Assembly: GCA_000934455.1 (NCBI GenBank)
Contig: KN885339.1
Coordinates: 31,592-74,597 of the forward strand
Source: Apostichopus parvimensis
Taxonomy: Eukaryota > Echinodermata > Holothuroidea > Aspidochirotida > Stichopodidae
Length of the DNA stretch: 43,006 nucleotides
Direction: 5' to 3'
Part shown: piece by piece, positions 10,560 to 21,900 of the stretch
Numbering within the stretch: position 1 is the first letter of the stretch
How the letters are laid out: each line of letters begins with the position of its first letter
Notes under the pieces: model-generated
Database searches by the model: none
What the model was told of the DNA's origin: nothing
Seen by the model: the letters and a program-made list of their open reading frames with translations, nothing else
Program-made: the position numbers and the translations under genes

Positions 10560-12330
10560 TATGGGCTTAATTTATACGTCATTTGTACCTTCCTGGGGCA
10601 GTGAACGAGGGTCTAATGATGTTATACTATCACCACCCTCATTTTTACTTTGACTAACTTTGCTTTAAATGATCAACAAACGACTCTATTGTAACCACAC
10701 AATTCGTCATAGTTTTGCTTTGTACAGATCTATTGATAATGTCCCAGTAGTGCTTAGGATTGGAACTACGCATTTGCCTTAATTATCGATGCAAAGCAGT
10801 AAACGTTTCTTTTCTTTAATGCATTTTTCAAAGTTTTCTTATAACGCTTAGCATCATTCCCTTGCCTGGTGATTCTGTCTTTATATCTTGAAAGCTTAAA
10901 ACCCTTTTTGACTAGATGTATTGCGATTTTAACACCTTGACACAGCTATTAAACCAACGATTTCTATTTTCGAAATTCTTAGCAACTCTTTTAGGATTTT
11001 TAACACAACTTTTTCCGCAACCGCCACATATAGCTTCTGAATAGAATCTACTGTATCATCAATTTCACTTTTTGATAATACCATCAAGACGTTCCGAAAT
11101 GTTGCTAAGATCTACAGTGTTACTTAGATAGTTCCTTAACTCATCCTTCTTCTCGTCCTTCCATATAATCTTCTGTGAGGCTTTTCTCCAAACATGAATA
11201 TTACTTTTACTACTAAAAACGCTCCTATCAGTGTAAATGCCACCGGGTCCCTATTCAGGAATATTTACAAAAATTGGTTTATGCTTATCGGACATTTAAT
11301 TATCGAAGATATCTACACATAATTCATCAATATATGGAAATAGGTCTGGAGAGGTAATAACGTAATCGACAGTGCTCCTGTTGTAACAAGTCAATTGCTG
11401 ATGTTGTGATCGGAACCTATTCTTCGATTAACAATATGTAGATCAATGCATCGACACACATCAATTAGTTGAATTGAATTGAATTGAATTCCCCTATAAT
11501 ACAGATTGAGGCATTAAGCTGAACGCAATCGTTGTGAGATCATTGAAGATACTCAAGTCATGGTGTGCAGAACCTTCATGAGGAATGTGGGTGGCACTAA
11601 GTGGTAGGTCTTTAGCAACGACAGTGTGGTCAAACTTTATCCAAAGTTGTTTTTGAGCAAATTTCTGAAATAACTTTATACGTTCCACCCAATGAGTGTA
11701 AGGTAAGCAACGCGATGCCATGAACACCCCCGAAGCGGCCTCCTGCAGGGATTTTTCTTGGAACAAATAACTGTACACTTATCGAGATGCTAGAACTAGA
11801 GCTAGGTTGATAGGGATGATTATGCTTAACGGAAATCGTATTAGTTTCGTATTGAGGTGTGGTCTCTGGGTCACTCTCGTGCTCATTAGCTGGTGCTTAC
11901 CTGGATCATATTGTTATATATAACGTAAGTCCTGCACCCTTTCATCCCAACTCAGTTTAGGGATATCATCAAGATAGTTCAACACAACCTTTGTACTGCC
12001 CCTCATTTATCCAGAATACAGAAAATATTTCCATCGATTGTCCAAACTTTTTTGAATATCCTTATCATCCTTCATCATCTTCACAACCTTTCCTCTAAGT
12101 CTAGTTTGGTCATCGTTGATATAAACACTCTTTTACTGACTCTTAGCTTTCCAGTTGTTCTAGTTTATTTCTTTTTTTGAGACATACCTCACAATGGCGA
12201 GACAGTGCCTTTTGCCATTTCCATGAAGACGGTGGCAACTGCTTATATCATTTTTCTCAATGTCAACACCAAGTTGTGATGACAGTGATGACATCATTCT
12301 GCTGTTGCCAGACGCATTAAAAAAATATCA
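10560..12330 (-). mobile_element. Second dead LINE, 5' half only (ORF1 remnant + endonuclease)
   Basis: On the minus strand the element starts with an ORF1-like C-terminus (SQLGVDIEKNDISSCHRLH, then KRHCLAIVRYVSKKE, about 12330-12150). A continuing basic segment (DDQTRLRGKVV) reaches about 12030. Next comes a separate endonuclease frame (11494-11778) and, with breaks, RRIGSDH, DYVITSPDLFPYI and a helical linker down to about 10650. Reverse transcriptase motifs are absent, so the 3' part was lost, perhaps when the neighbouring LINE inserted. The design (ORF1 with a C-H-R-L box plus APE) suits CR1/L2/Jockey-like LINEs. Confidence 0.7.
11494..11778 (-). pseudogene. Endonuclease fragment of the second LINE
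   Basis: This 94-codon open stretch contains GVFMASRCLPYTHW, KFDHTVVAKDLPLSATHIP and LSIFNDL, the central part of an APE domain in CR1/Jockey-like elements (the I-W-V-K-F ... Y-I-P-P stretch). The expected catalytic GDFN box should follow immediately, but the frame stops there. A short GAATT run (about 11473-11490) sits at that point and probably replaced it. Confidence 0.7.
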
Positions 12331-13773
12331 CCAAATTTGAAAAAAAGAAATATCTTCACCATACAAACTTCTATGAAGATGTAGTTTGACCTATTGATGC
12401 AATATATTTTCAGCATGTTTATTAAGTAATCATCTTCAGCCACCGGAATATCCCTTTATGTCGGGAAAAAATGATAATCAGCAGTAGTTCACGACGAAAA
12501 CTGTCTAGTCTTAACAAATGAAACCAACCACGGGTTAATAAATAAGCATTTGACCTAACTGAACTCTGCACCGTCACATGCAAAGAGTCGTTCTGTGCGG
12601 TGATCTTTCATTCATTTTAAATTGCTGCATTAAATAGAAATTGGAAATAAGCTATTGTATTGTTTAGGAGTTACTGTTTGCCAGCCTGTCCAAATAGAAA
12701 GGGTTGTGATTTTTCTCAAAAAGGGTTATGAACGCAAAGGTTTGCCAAAGTAAAAGCTATAATCAAGGTCTTCATGAGAATTGTATGGTCTCTGTACTTA
12801 AATCAGTATTGTTGTAATGTATTTTGAATATGTTGCCTCCACATTATCCAGAGATATATTTGGCATTGGCATAGTCCCCCTCCTATCGCCCTCAACCTAC
12901 AGGTAATAACAACTCTATATAAATAATCAATGATTATTGAGTTAGTATCTGTATTGTCAATAACATTAACAGAGTATGTACATTTCTTTAACAAAATTAG
13001 AGAGTTCGTCAGCTCTCAGCTATTCTTGAAGATTCTCTTCACTTCTATACATACATTATATAGACACTATGAAGAAAAACAAAACATTTTCAGCTCAATT
13101 ACCATGATGACATTCTTTCTGTTAATGCCATATGCATTATCAAATTACTATGATCAAATTTAACAAATTCATATCTTTCCACAAACAATGCTATGAGGAT
13201 GTGGTTGACCAAAGGAAGCAGTAAATTTCCAACAATTGTTTTGAACCACTGGAATATGCCCTTTATGAGTAGCCAATCAGGAAAGGAATTACTGAACAGC
13301 ATCTTTAAGTAACAGGTTGATGTACAAACTGACACATCAGTCCAAGTGCGAAATGTTACCTAACATTATCAAATTACAAAGAAAATCTTAAAAAGGTGTC
13401 TAAAAGATTGGCAACGTTTGCACTTCTTAATACACCATATTTACAAAAAATTTCAGGTTTCAACATCTGTTGACCTCAACTTAACTTCATGAAACAAAAC
13501 TGTTAGATATTCGAAGAACAATGCACCTTCCATATGCAAAATCTGTCAAAATTACCATTTCTCTGATTTAGAACGATTCCACATTTTGCCATCTTTTGAA
13601 TTTATATGACCTTTGAGAGCCACTAAAACAATCACAAACTTTTACCCACAATAGAGAAGCTATACATCCGTAGTATCAGGTTTGTTGATATATCATGTTG
13701 ACAAGGTAGGGCGAAATACATGCACATACCCATACTGACATAACTGTATATGTTATATGTAATTGTTTGACTA
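12331..13773. other. No gene recognised; contains a diverged ~130 bp direct repeat
   Basis: Blocks near 12345-12460 and 13160-13275 match in order: CAAATTT, CTATGAAGATGTAGTTTGACC versus CTATGAGGATGTGGTTGACC, then CACCGGAATATCCCTTTATG versus CACTGGAATATGCCCTTTATG. They are diverged copies about 815 bases apart. I see no convincing coding exon; the open frames here are short and without motifs. Confidence 0.5.
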
Positions 13774-15390
13774 TTAAAGACCAACAATAGAGACTTTTTG
13801 ATGAACATAAAATCCCACCAGTTTGCATGTATGTAATCCTTAACTCACTCCAATTACATTGCTGTAATTAACTTTACCAATTTCGGACGTTAAATACGTG
13901 AAAAATAGTAAGAAAAGTCAGCTTTATAGCAACCTACTTCAGACATTCCTGAAACATCAGGTGACCATGTGACGTCACCGTTGGTATACCTCACTCACAA
14001 CAATACGTTTAGTGTGTAAAGTTGTATACTTGAGCTGCCAAAAACATCAACGATATTACTGCTTTTTCCACGAAATGCCACAATTCTGTGTTGTTGAGGT
14101 TGCAGATATATCTCAGCCAAAAAAAGCATCAGCTTTTGTAGCTTTCCGCGTTGAAGAACCGACGTAAAACGCCGTAGACTTTGGATCAATTTTGTGAGAT
14201 CCACACGGAGAGATTTTTAGCACCCGGAGTAGTTGATGCCCATGAGTCCACATGCATGACCCTGCCTCTGTGTAAGCTGCAAATGTCTCATTCTACGAAA
14301 CTTATATACTTTCGAAAGCTGTGTCGGACAAAGCTAATGTGAAATTGACCCTTTCAAGTCTCCTCGTAAACACGCCATGGACGTCCTTACATGTAACATT
14401 ATATCACGCAATTGACAGTATAATATTTACTGTAAGAGATGACCTTGTATATACCGTGCCTAGGGTGGCATTGTTAGTACATGTCGTGAGTTACAACTAC
14501 CGCCGGGGTTGGCTCACAGCATGTGTAAATAGTCATGTTAGGATTCCATCGCATTTATCTATTTCATTTGTTATATTCCAGTATTTTGAGTTCGTGATAC
14601 ATGTGTTATATCGTCTGTTATGTGTATTCCGGCATCTGCATGGTCCAAGGAGTTGAATAAAAACGGTACTATGTAGCGATCGGACGTTTTATTTCGTAGT
14701 GACTGTCTTGTGATTGTGGGATGTTACTGGTCAAGGCCTGTTTCAACTAGACCTTTTATGTTTAGTGTCTTTTTGGTAATTCGTTGACAGTAACGTAAGC
14801 CATTTCCCCGTCACATATCACGCATGAGGCATCTTTTAGGTAAATACTTCTGTTCAGTTTGCGGTATCTTGCGATCAAATTGTATTACGGAATCGGCAAG
14901 CTGCTTGCATATTCTACAATATATTGTACCGTATTGACAATATATTCTACAATATATTGACGCTCCGCTATGTAAACGATGCCTCCATTTGAGTGGTAAT
15001 TTTGCTAATAAAATAACCCATTTTACTAAATTTTATGCTTAACATTGTCTTAAAACTAGTTGTTTACCTTTATGTGTTCTTGTTTTAAGCTAACAGCTTT
15101 TCAAACACTCGAAATTGGAAGTCAAATACAGTACAATTGTTCGCTATTTGTGTATAAACAGTGCCTATTTCAGCGTTTGATTTTCGCGGTCTACCAATGG
15201 TGACCAGAGACTCCTTTGGGTCAATCTCTGTTTTCAGACATTCCAGAGGTACATGTCACGTGACTACTTAAAATGTCCATTTTCGTAGTCGTTTTTTGAT
15301 GGGTTATAGTAGGTTTTCGAAGATTAATGTAAACTCCCAAATTAATGGAAAATCCCCCCAAAAAATGTGCCTCCATAGTTGGTCTTTTAA
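13774..15390. mobile_element. TTAA-flanked non-autonomous DNA transposon (~1.6 kb)
   Basis: The left end reads TTAA then AGACCAACAATAGAGACTTT at 13774. The reverse complement of the right end reads TTAA, then AAGACCAACTATGGAGGCAC from 15390. The imperfect terminal inverted repeats and TTAA at both edges fit piggyBac-type or Kolobok-type elements, which duplicate TTAA on insertion. No transposase is recognisable inside; the internal open frames (13995-14204 minus, 14321-14656 plus) have no known motif. It lies just 3' of the death-fold gene. Confidence 0.7.
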
Positions 15391-15667
15391 GGTTAGTATA
15401 CCAATATGAACGTAGTCACTCATAGAATATACATACATAACCATATTAGACAGAGAGGAGAATATTTCATGTAACTCCTACCGGTGTAATTACACTAATA
15501 GTCCTGTGTTTATCAGCTCTGACTGTAAATAACAGTTTGAACAAAATTTATCACCGACTTCCTTATCCCCTCACATGTGAATACATTCTGAGGTACAGCA
15601 CCACTGGTGATATGATGTTCGTATCTATCATATTTGCTTACAATAACCCAAAATATGATTTCAGTCA
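15391..15667 (-). other. Likely 3' UTR region of the death-fold gene
   Basis: This short stretch follows the stop codon at 15668-15670 on the minus strand and ends at the TTAA transposon. I find no AATAAA or ATTAAA on the minus strand here, only two weak GATAAA variants (near 15546 and 15509), so the cleavage site is unresolved and may lie inside the transposon. Confidence 0.35.
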
Positions 15668-15969
15668 TTATTCTGGGCACAATGTTGCTTGAACTACAGG
15701 ATTTTTCCATCTAAAATCTCTGACAAGTTTTGCACATTCTTCATTGCCTTGTTCTGTTAGGGCATTTTCCAATGTTGTGATGTTTGTGGGAGATATCAAT
15801 GATGTTTTGCTCAGCTTCTCTAACAAAAGAGTTCCTGGTGTTTTATGCTTCTTGATATCAGTTATCCCTTCCTCGGGAAGTTGGAAAATATTTGCCAGCA
15901 GGGTAGATTGGTCTTTATCAAGATGTTCTGATAAGTTCTGCTTTAGCTGATCAAAAGATTTGATGATGA
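15668..15969 (-). CDS. Death-fold gene last exon: C-terminal DED-like domain and stop
   Basis: Acceptor TTTCAACTTCACAG; 302 nt ending in TAA at 15668-15670. The domain reads FDQLKQNLSEHLDKDQSTLL, ANIFQLPEEGITDI, a PGTLLLEKLSKTSLI helix, NITTLENALTEQGN and EECAKLVRDF, a good match to a death effector domain. A short tail VVQATLCPE precedes the stop. It pairs with the third DED-like domain as the end of each duplicated unit. Confidence 0.85.
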
Positions 15970-18900
15970 CTGTGAAGTTGAAAGAAAAGGAAATTGATAA
16001 TATTGTTTATACATTTCTCTACATACAGTTAATTCAAAATATCTTGTTTCGTGCAAACAATATTCAGAATTGTGAGACAACGGATATGTGTTTCTTGCAC
16101 ACACCAGCAAAATAAAACTTAAAAGCCCAATGCTGTTAATGCGATTAGACAAAACAAAATGATTTAACTCCAGAATGTATATTTTGGAACAAGCGGTTGA
16201 AATTCATTTATTTTTAGTTTTCACTGCAGTGAGACTACAATACAGTATATATACTCAGTCTTTAAGTGTGTTGCGTTGGTGTCATTACATATGTTTCCTT
16301 AATATCATATATTAAAAATAGCTGATAGTTAGTCCATCAGTTGACATGGCAACTGCAGCCATGACTCATCTATGCAAAGTAGGACTAGGTGTACACATCT
16401 CATATGTTAGGAATTTAAGGCAGTATGTACAATGTTGATGTATACATAGTAATATTACATGTTCATATCTCACAAGAAAGGATTGGAGAGCAAACATCAA
16501 CACGTTACATATGGCCCACAATATTATTAACAGCTTTAAATTTTAAATAACGTACTGATTACTCACATTTAGGTAGGACGAGCTGGAATGGAGATGTGAT
16601 TTGGTCAATATGTAGTAATTTGTCAATCTGTGAAGAGGAAATGAAAAGAAAAGCGTGATGATTCTGCTAGAAAATTAGTTTGTCTCACCCTATCAAATGA
16701 CAGTGTTCGTCAAAATATGGTGATAATGTTATGATATGCTAATTAGAACTTACTGTTTAGGCTTTAATTAATGTATTAATACATGTGTGATATGAAGACG
16801 GCTTGTCTGTTTTTTTGGTGTAAAATTGTAAAATTATATTTGAAACTTGTATAATGTTAATCAGTTCATCAATTTAAGCAAACAAAGTGGAGATTTGAAT
16901 AGACAATAACAAGACTTAATTAGAGAATTTAAAAATAGTAAACAAACATAATACAAGGAAAATATCAAGGAGTCTCAGTAGCTAAGATAAATCCAAAGTA
17001 AAACGTTAAACTCCTAGTATTCAAATGTGTCTATGTGTGAATTTAAAACTAATATAAAGTTACCTGCAACTGAATATTAAGCTGGAAAAGATTCTTCACG
17101 GACATCCCAAATTTTGCTGATATTTCCAGATTGACAGTATCTTTGATCCCTTTATTTTGAAGATTGAATTCTACCCTGTATCTGTTTTTTGACCATAGGG
17201 ATTCCACATCAACATCCTTTACGAGAGAAAAATCAACAGACGATTAAAGGAATTGTCTAGTGGATGATTTTGATACCTTGTCCTTGTAGTTCTTACTTCG
17301 TTTTTTTCTTGTAGAAATCTGGTTTTTAAATTCACCAGTTTCTCACCAAAAGTACCGTTTGTTCGAACGCATCAATGTGGTGATTGACGTAGTGCAGGCA
17401 AATAGGCAAAACAGGCGATTTAAAGTTAGCACTCTCATTCCGCAGCAAATACACTCTCACGTGTACACGCACATGTGATTGCCTTTTATATATTACGTAG
17501 ATATCGCAAACGTATACAGCCTACCATGCCCAGTTGGTATACATATATAGCGTTGCACATAATATGCTCTCACACTTTAACCACAGTTCATAAACTGTTC
17601 TTCGTAATCGCTGAATAAAATTCACGGATCAAATTTACAGTAAAAGGAAACTTGAAAAGTTTTCGGAACACAGACAGATGAAACTTGGCGGAATCGATGT
17701 CAGAGCAGAATGTAGTACCAATAAGCCTAGGCTTCGCAGAACTGTCCATATGTAAACGTTAGAGTAGCCTACATGCGAACATTCTTGTATAAATAACGAA
17801 GAGTCGATCTAACTCCATATATGGCGGCTTAAGGAGTTTTTGAAAACATATCTAACTTATAAGAAATGTCACCGAAAATTAAGAAAGAAATTAAACTATA
17901 TACACGCGCTTTTTGTTCTGATTAATGTAGGTATTATACGGAGCGTGGGTTATGTCGCAATCTGCAATTGCGAAAATGACGTCACGTTCTAGGCTGTTCA
18001 AATCAAATGTCCATCCTTAACGATTAAAAAATCGTTTCTCTGTCAAACGCAAAATTAGCGTTCTCATACTTTGACGACATGTTTGGAAAATTATTTATCA
18101 TTTTTTAGGGTAACTTCTTAGGGCTACCAGACAATCCTTTTAAGTATTAGTTTTATTAATTTTTGAGGGCCTTAAAAATGGTTGTCAAAGTTGTTAGGGC
18201 AATGGGCTTCCAATTTAAAGTATGCAGCTTCCAGTACTGGCAATGGGCAAGGAAATTAATCTCAATTGTCAGTCTTCTTCTAGGTGTATACATTGGAATA
18301 TACAAGGTAATTTGTCAATATAGCTGTATGTACATTGACAACACCCATGTTCCCCAGTAGACACATATATGTTAAACTAAAATACAATGCTTTGGCCTTC
18401 ACACAAGACAACAAATGCAGATCACCTGTGGAACAGTAATTAGCTGCTTTCTTAACATTTTGCCGACACATAAATAGGAACATTTAACAAATATTACTAA
18501 CCACTTTTCTAGGATGTGGATTACACTGTGATGTACTGGAGTTAGTGCTAACATGTAAAGTTGAAGTCATGGATTTGAGTAGAACAGACACAGGATCATG
18601 AATTATGGTTCCCATTTGCTGGTAGATTTCTTCATTAATTAGACTCTATNNNNNNNNNNNNNNNNNNNNNNNNNNNNNNNNNNNNNNNNNNNNNNNNNNN
18701 NNNNNNNNNNNNNNNNNNNNNNNNNNNNNNNNNNNNNNNNNNNNNNNNNNNNNNNNNNNNNNNNNNNNNNNNNNNNNNNNNNNNNNNNNNNNNNNNNNNN
18801 NNNNNNNNNNNNNNATAAATATATAATATAATTTGGTGTCTGATAGGATGCATTATCAAAGACCATTAATAATCTAACCACCTTTGTTCTGAAAAATACA

Positions 18901-21900
18901 TCTTTGCTGTCTAACCTTGAACACCTTGTCAAGGTGTGTTTACAAACGTGTCTGTAATAACAAGCTTGTTGTCAGTTGTCAATGACCCAAACAATAATCA
19001 TTGAACATTCAGTTTTGTTCTTGGACATCTAAGCCATCTGTTTATGACCACTGTACAGTTCTTATTTTCAAAAATTAGTGACGACAGACAGCCTTAACCA
19101 GCTTATCTCACTCGACCCTTCCCTTAACTATTTCATCACAGTTTGACTTTCAGAAGGATTCAGCCTGTAGATCAAGCTAGAACTTTCTCATTTCCATCGC
19201 TAGTAGCTATGGTTAACAATGTATCAATCCTATTCAATTATGTGTATGAATCATGTGTCATTGGCAGACAACTCGAATCCATGAGATAATTAGCAATACC
19301 ACTTGAGCTGACAAAATCTGCTACTTACTTCATGTTCCAGTGTGTCATCATTATGAAACCAAAGATGGATTGTCAATTGATCCCCCGAATCAGAAACTCT
19401 GTTTACAATAGGTAAAATACAAACACGCTTCCTCAACTTAGGTATGAAAGGGACATGGAGACCAATGAGACAGGGTTGTTGAGCTTTAACTGCAAGCTGC
19501 TGACTTTTCATAGAGCAGTTAAGGTGTTTCATTTCTAAGCTCCATTTGACAGATTTATCTGAAGAAAATTGTGAAACATTTTGCTAGTAAGTTTTATAAC
19601 GTGGTGAAAGGTAGAACACCAATCCTAAACTATACCATAGATTAGTTTAAAGGGACTGTCTAGTGGTAGAAAATAGTGCACTGCATATATAAAACATCCA
19701 AATAGTACATTATCATGTTTCTAACTCTATGTACCGATGCAAAGTCCCTATAGAAAACCCTAACGTTAAACACAGCTTGAAGCGTATTATTTCCATATGG
19801 AACTGTTGTTCATTTCTACCTAAATTGTGCAACATTTGAAAAGTTTTCTATCAGGGTACAACTAAATAGAGAAAGGTTTCTTGATATGGAGATGATTTAT
19901 CTAGACATTAGCTCCTTCTTGAGATATTGATTTCTACATTACAAAGAACCAGTAGGCTTAGTGATTTCTTCCCAATATTGTGTTTGTTTACTCAGGTGGT
20001 TTCACATTTCAATTATGACTTTCATTCCAGCTCTAATTAAGCAGTTTGGAAGGTTTGGAAGGTTTGCAGGCTTTCACACATTTTGACCTCAAATGACCTT
20101 TTGACCAGCACAAAACACTTTAAAGTTTTTGTACATGCCCCAGTGGATGTTAATAGAACATATGAAGTTCACACAACCTTCCTTGAATCATTGTGCTTAC
20201 AAATGTTTAGACTTTGACCTCTACAGAATAGCAGGATTTTGGTATTCAATATGAAACCCCACACCTACTGTCAAATAACACCATTACCCAATTGTTGGCC
20301 TATCATGTATATAAGTCAAGGGATGGTACACACAAGCTTATAAACATACGGTTATGTTGATGATACAAATTTTAGTGACTATATATTACGCTTACTAGAG
20401 TAGAGAAACACACAGTAAAAGAAAGAAAGAGACCTGTTTGTGATACACCAGAGTACACATCAATATTCATCTGGTTAGTTGTAGTTAAAGCACAGTGAGG
20501 AATAATCAAGGTGACAGACTTTTGTAAAGTAAGGCTTTCTGGACCAAATTTCACAAAGGGTGTCAACCTTAGACTCTTCTTTGAGATAGGTCCTTTTATG
20601 GCAGGATCAGTAGAAACCCACAGACTAACAATCCTTCCAGTGTGTAGTGCCCCAGCTGGTACAAGGAGGTTGACACCTGCGATAACAACCTCTCCTCCAT
20701 GTTTATCGAAGTATTGTTCTTTATAAAAATTTGACCCTGGGAACAAATGAAGTCTCTCTGGAGGCGAAAAGTAATATAGTTCATGTGAAAGGAAAGTATT
20801 TGGCCAATTTCATTTTAGGTATTAATTGCATAAACTGTTTTAATTCACAATATTAGAAAAGCCCCTTTACCACAAAACTGCTACTACTTTCTATTTGTAG
20901 ATATACATAATTAAGAAACCAAATATATTTTAATGGGGAATAATGAACATTATACATGTTTTATGTGATTAAAAGAAATCGACATAGAATATAATTTTTC
21001 ATTAACAGTTACAAGACTTAGGTTTGTTTACGGCATCTTGATTACATTTCTATTTTGTTAATATTTTGTGAGCTATATTCCTACAAAAATAAATGCAAAA
21101 TCTTTTATCTTCCATGAACACTGAACCAGCAATAGGTATGACATGTCAAATAAGATTGAGATTAATTACACCAGGAAGACATTAGAAAGATATACCAATC
21201 TAAATAAGTATATGAGTACTTTACCATGCTCTTCCCTAGCAAGCAGCAATATCCGTCTTCCCAGGTCCAGTTTTCCATGAGACAAATTCAAAGCACTTCG
21301 GACATCCCGTCTCTTAAACAAAAACTGTTGCAATTAGTAAAAGGATGGCTTTTCAGACAGACTTCTATGACAGCAAATATAATAATACTGTTCATATCAT
21401 AAAGTACAGTCTGTACTATGCCTCGTAACTTTCTCTTAATAAACTGATTTACAAAAAGTTACTTTTGTTTTTGTTTCACGCTTTAAGTGTTTAGTCTTAA
21501 CAATTGTGTACAAAGCACAAACCATTTTCTTTTTATCTTTCTCTCCTTCATTTTCCTTTCCATGCTTCTCCTGTAACGTATCGATATACTCCAGCACCAG
21601 TCTTGCCACCTTATTAAAGTTAATAGCTTTCAATCCTTCATAAAGTCCGATCATTATGTCTGGCATGATGAGCTCTCTTTCATCCAATATTTTCATCAGC
21701 ATCTTTCCAGATTCTGCTGCTTCTTGAATTGTATCATTTTCTGCTGGCTCGAGCTCAAAGAACATGCCTAGCTTTCCACAATGCTGTTTATCCAGAAGCT
21801 TTGCAATGTCTCTTTTCAACTTTTCATATTGGTGTACGTCTGAAAGTGAGGACAACAACATCCACATTAAAAAAAAGGCAACAAATACTAGTTATCGAAT

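Noticed and set aside
13099-13335. 78-codon minus-strand frame, hydrophobic
   Set aside because: It partly overlaps a diverged direct repeat and shows no domain, signal peptide context or splice support.
14321-14656. 111-codon plus-strand open frame in the TTAA element
   Set aside because: No motif, unusual composition, and no sign of a transposase; kept only as part of the non-autonomous element.
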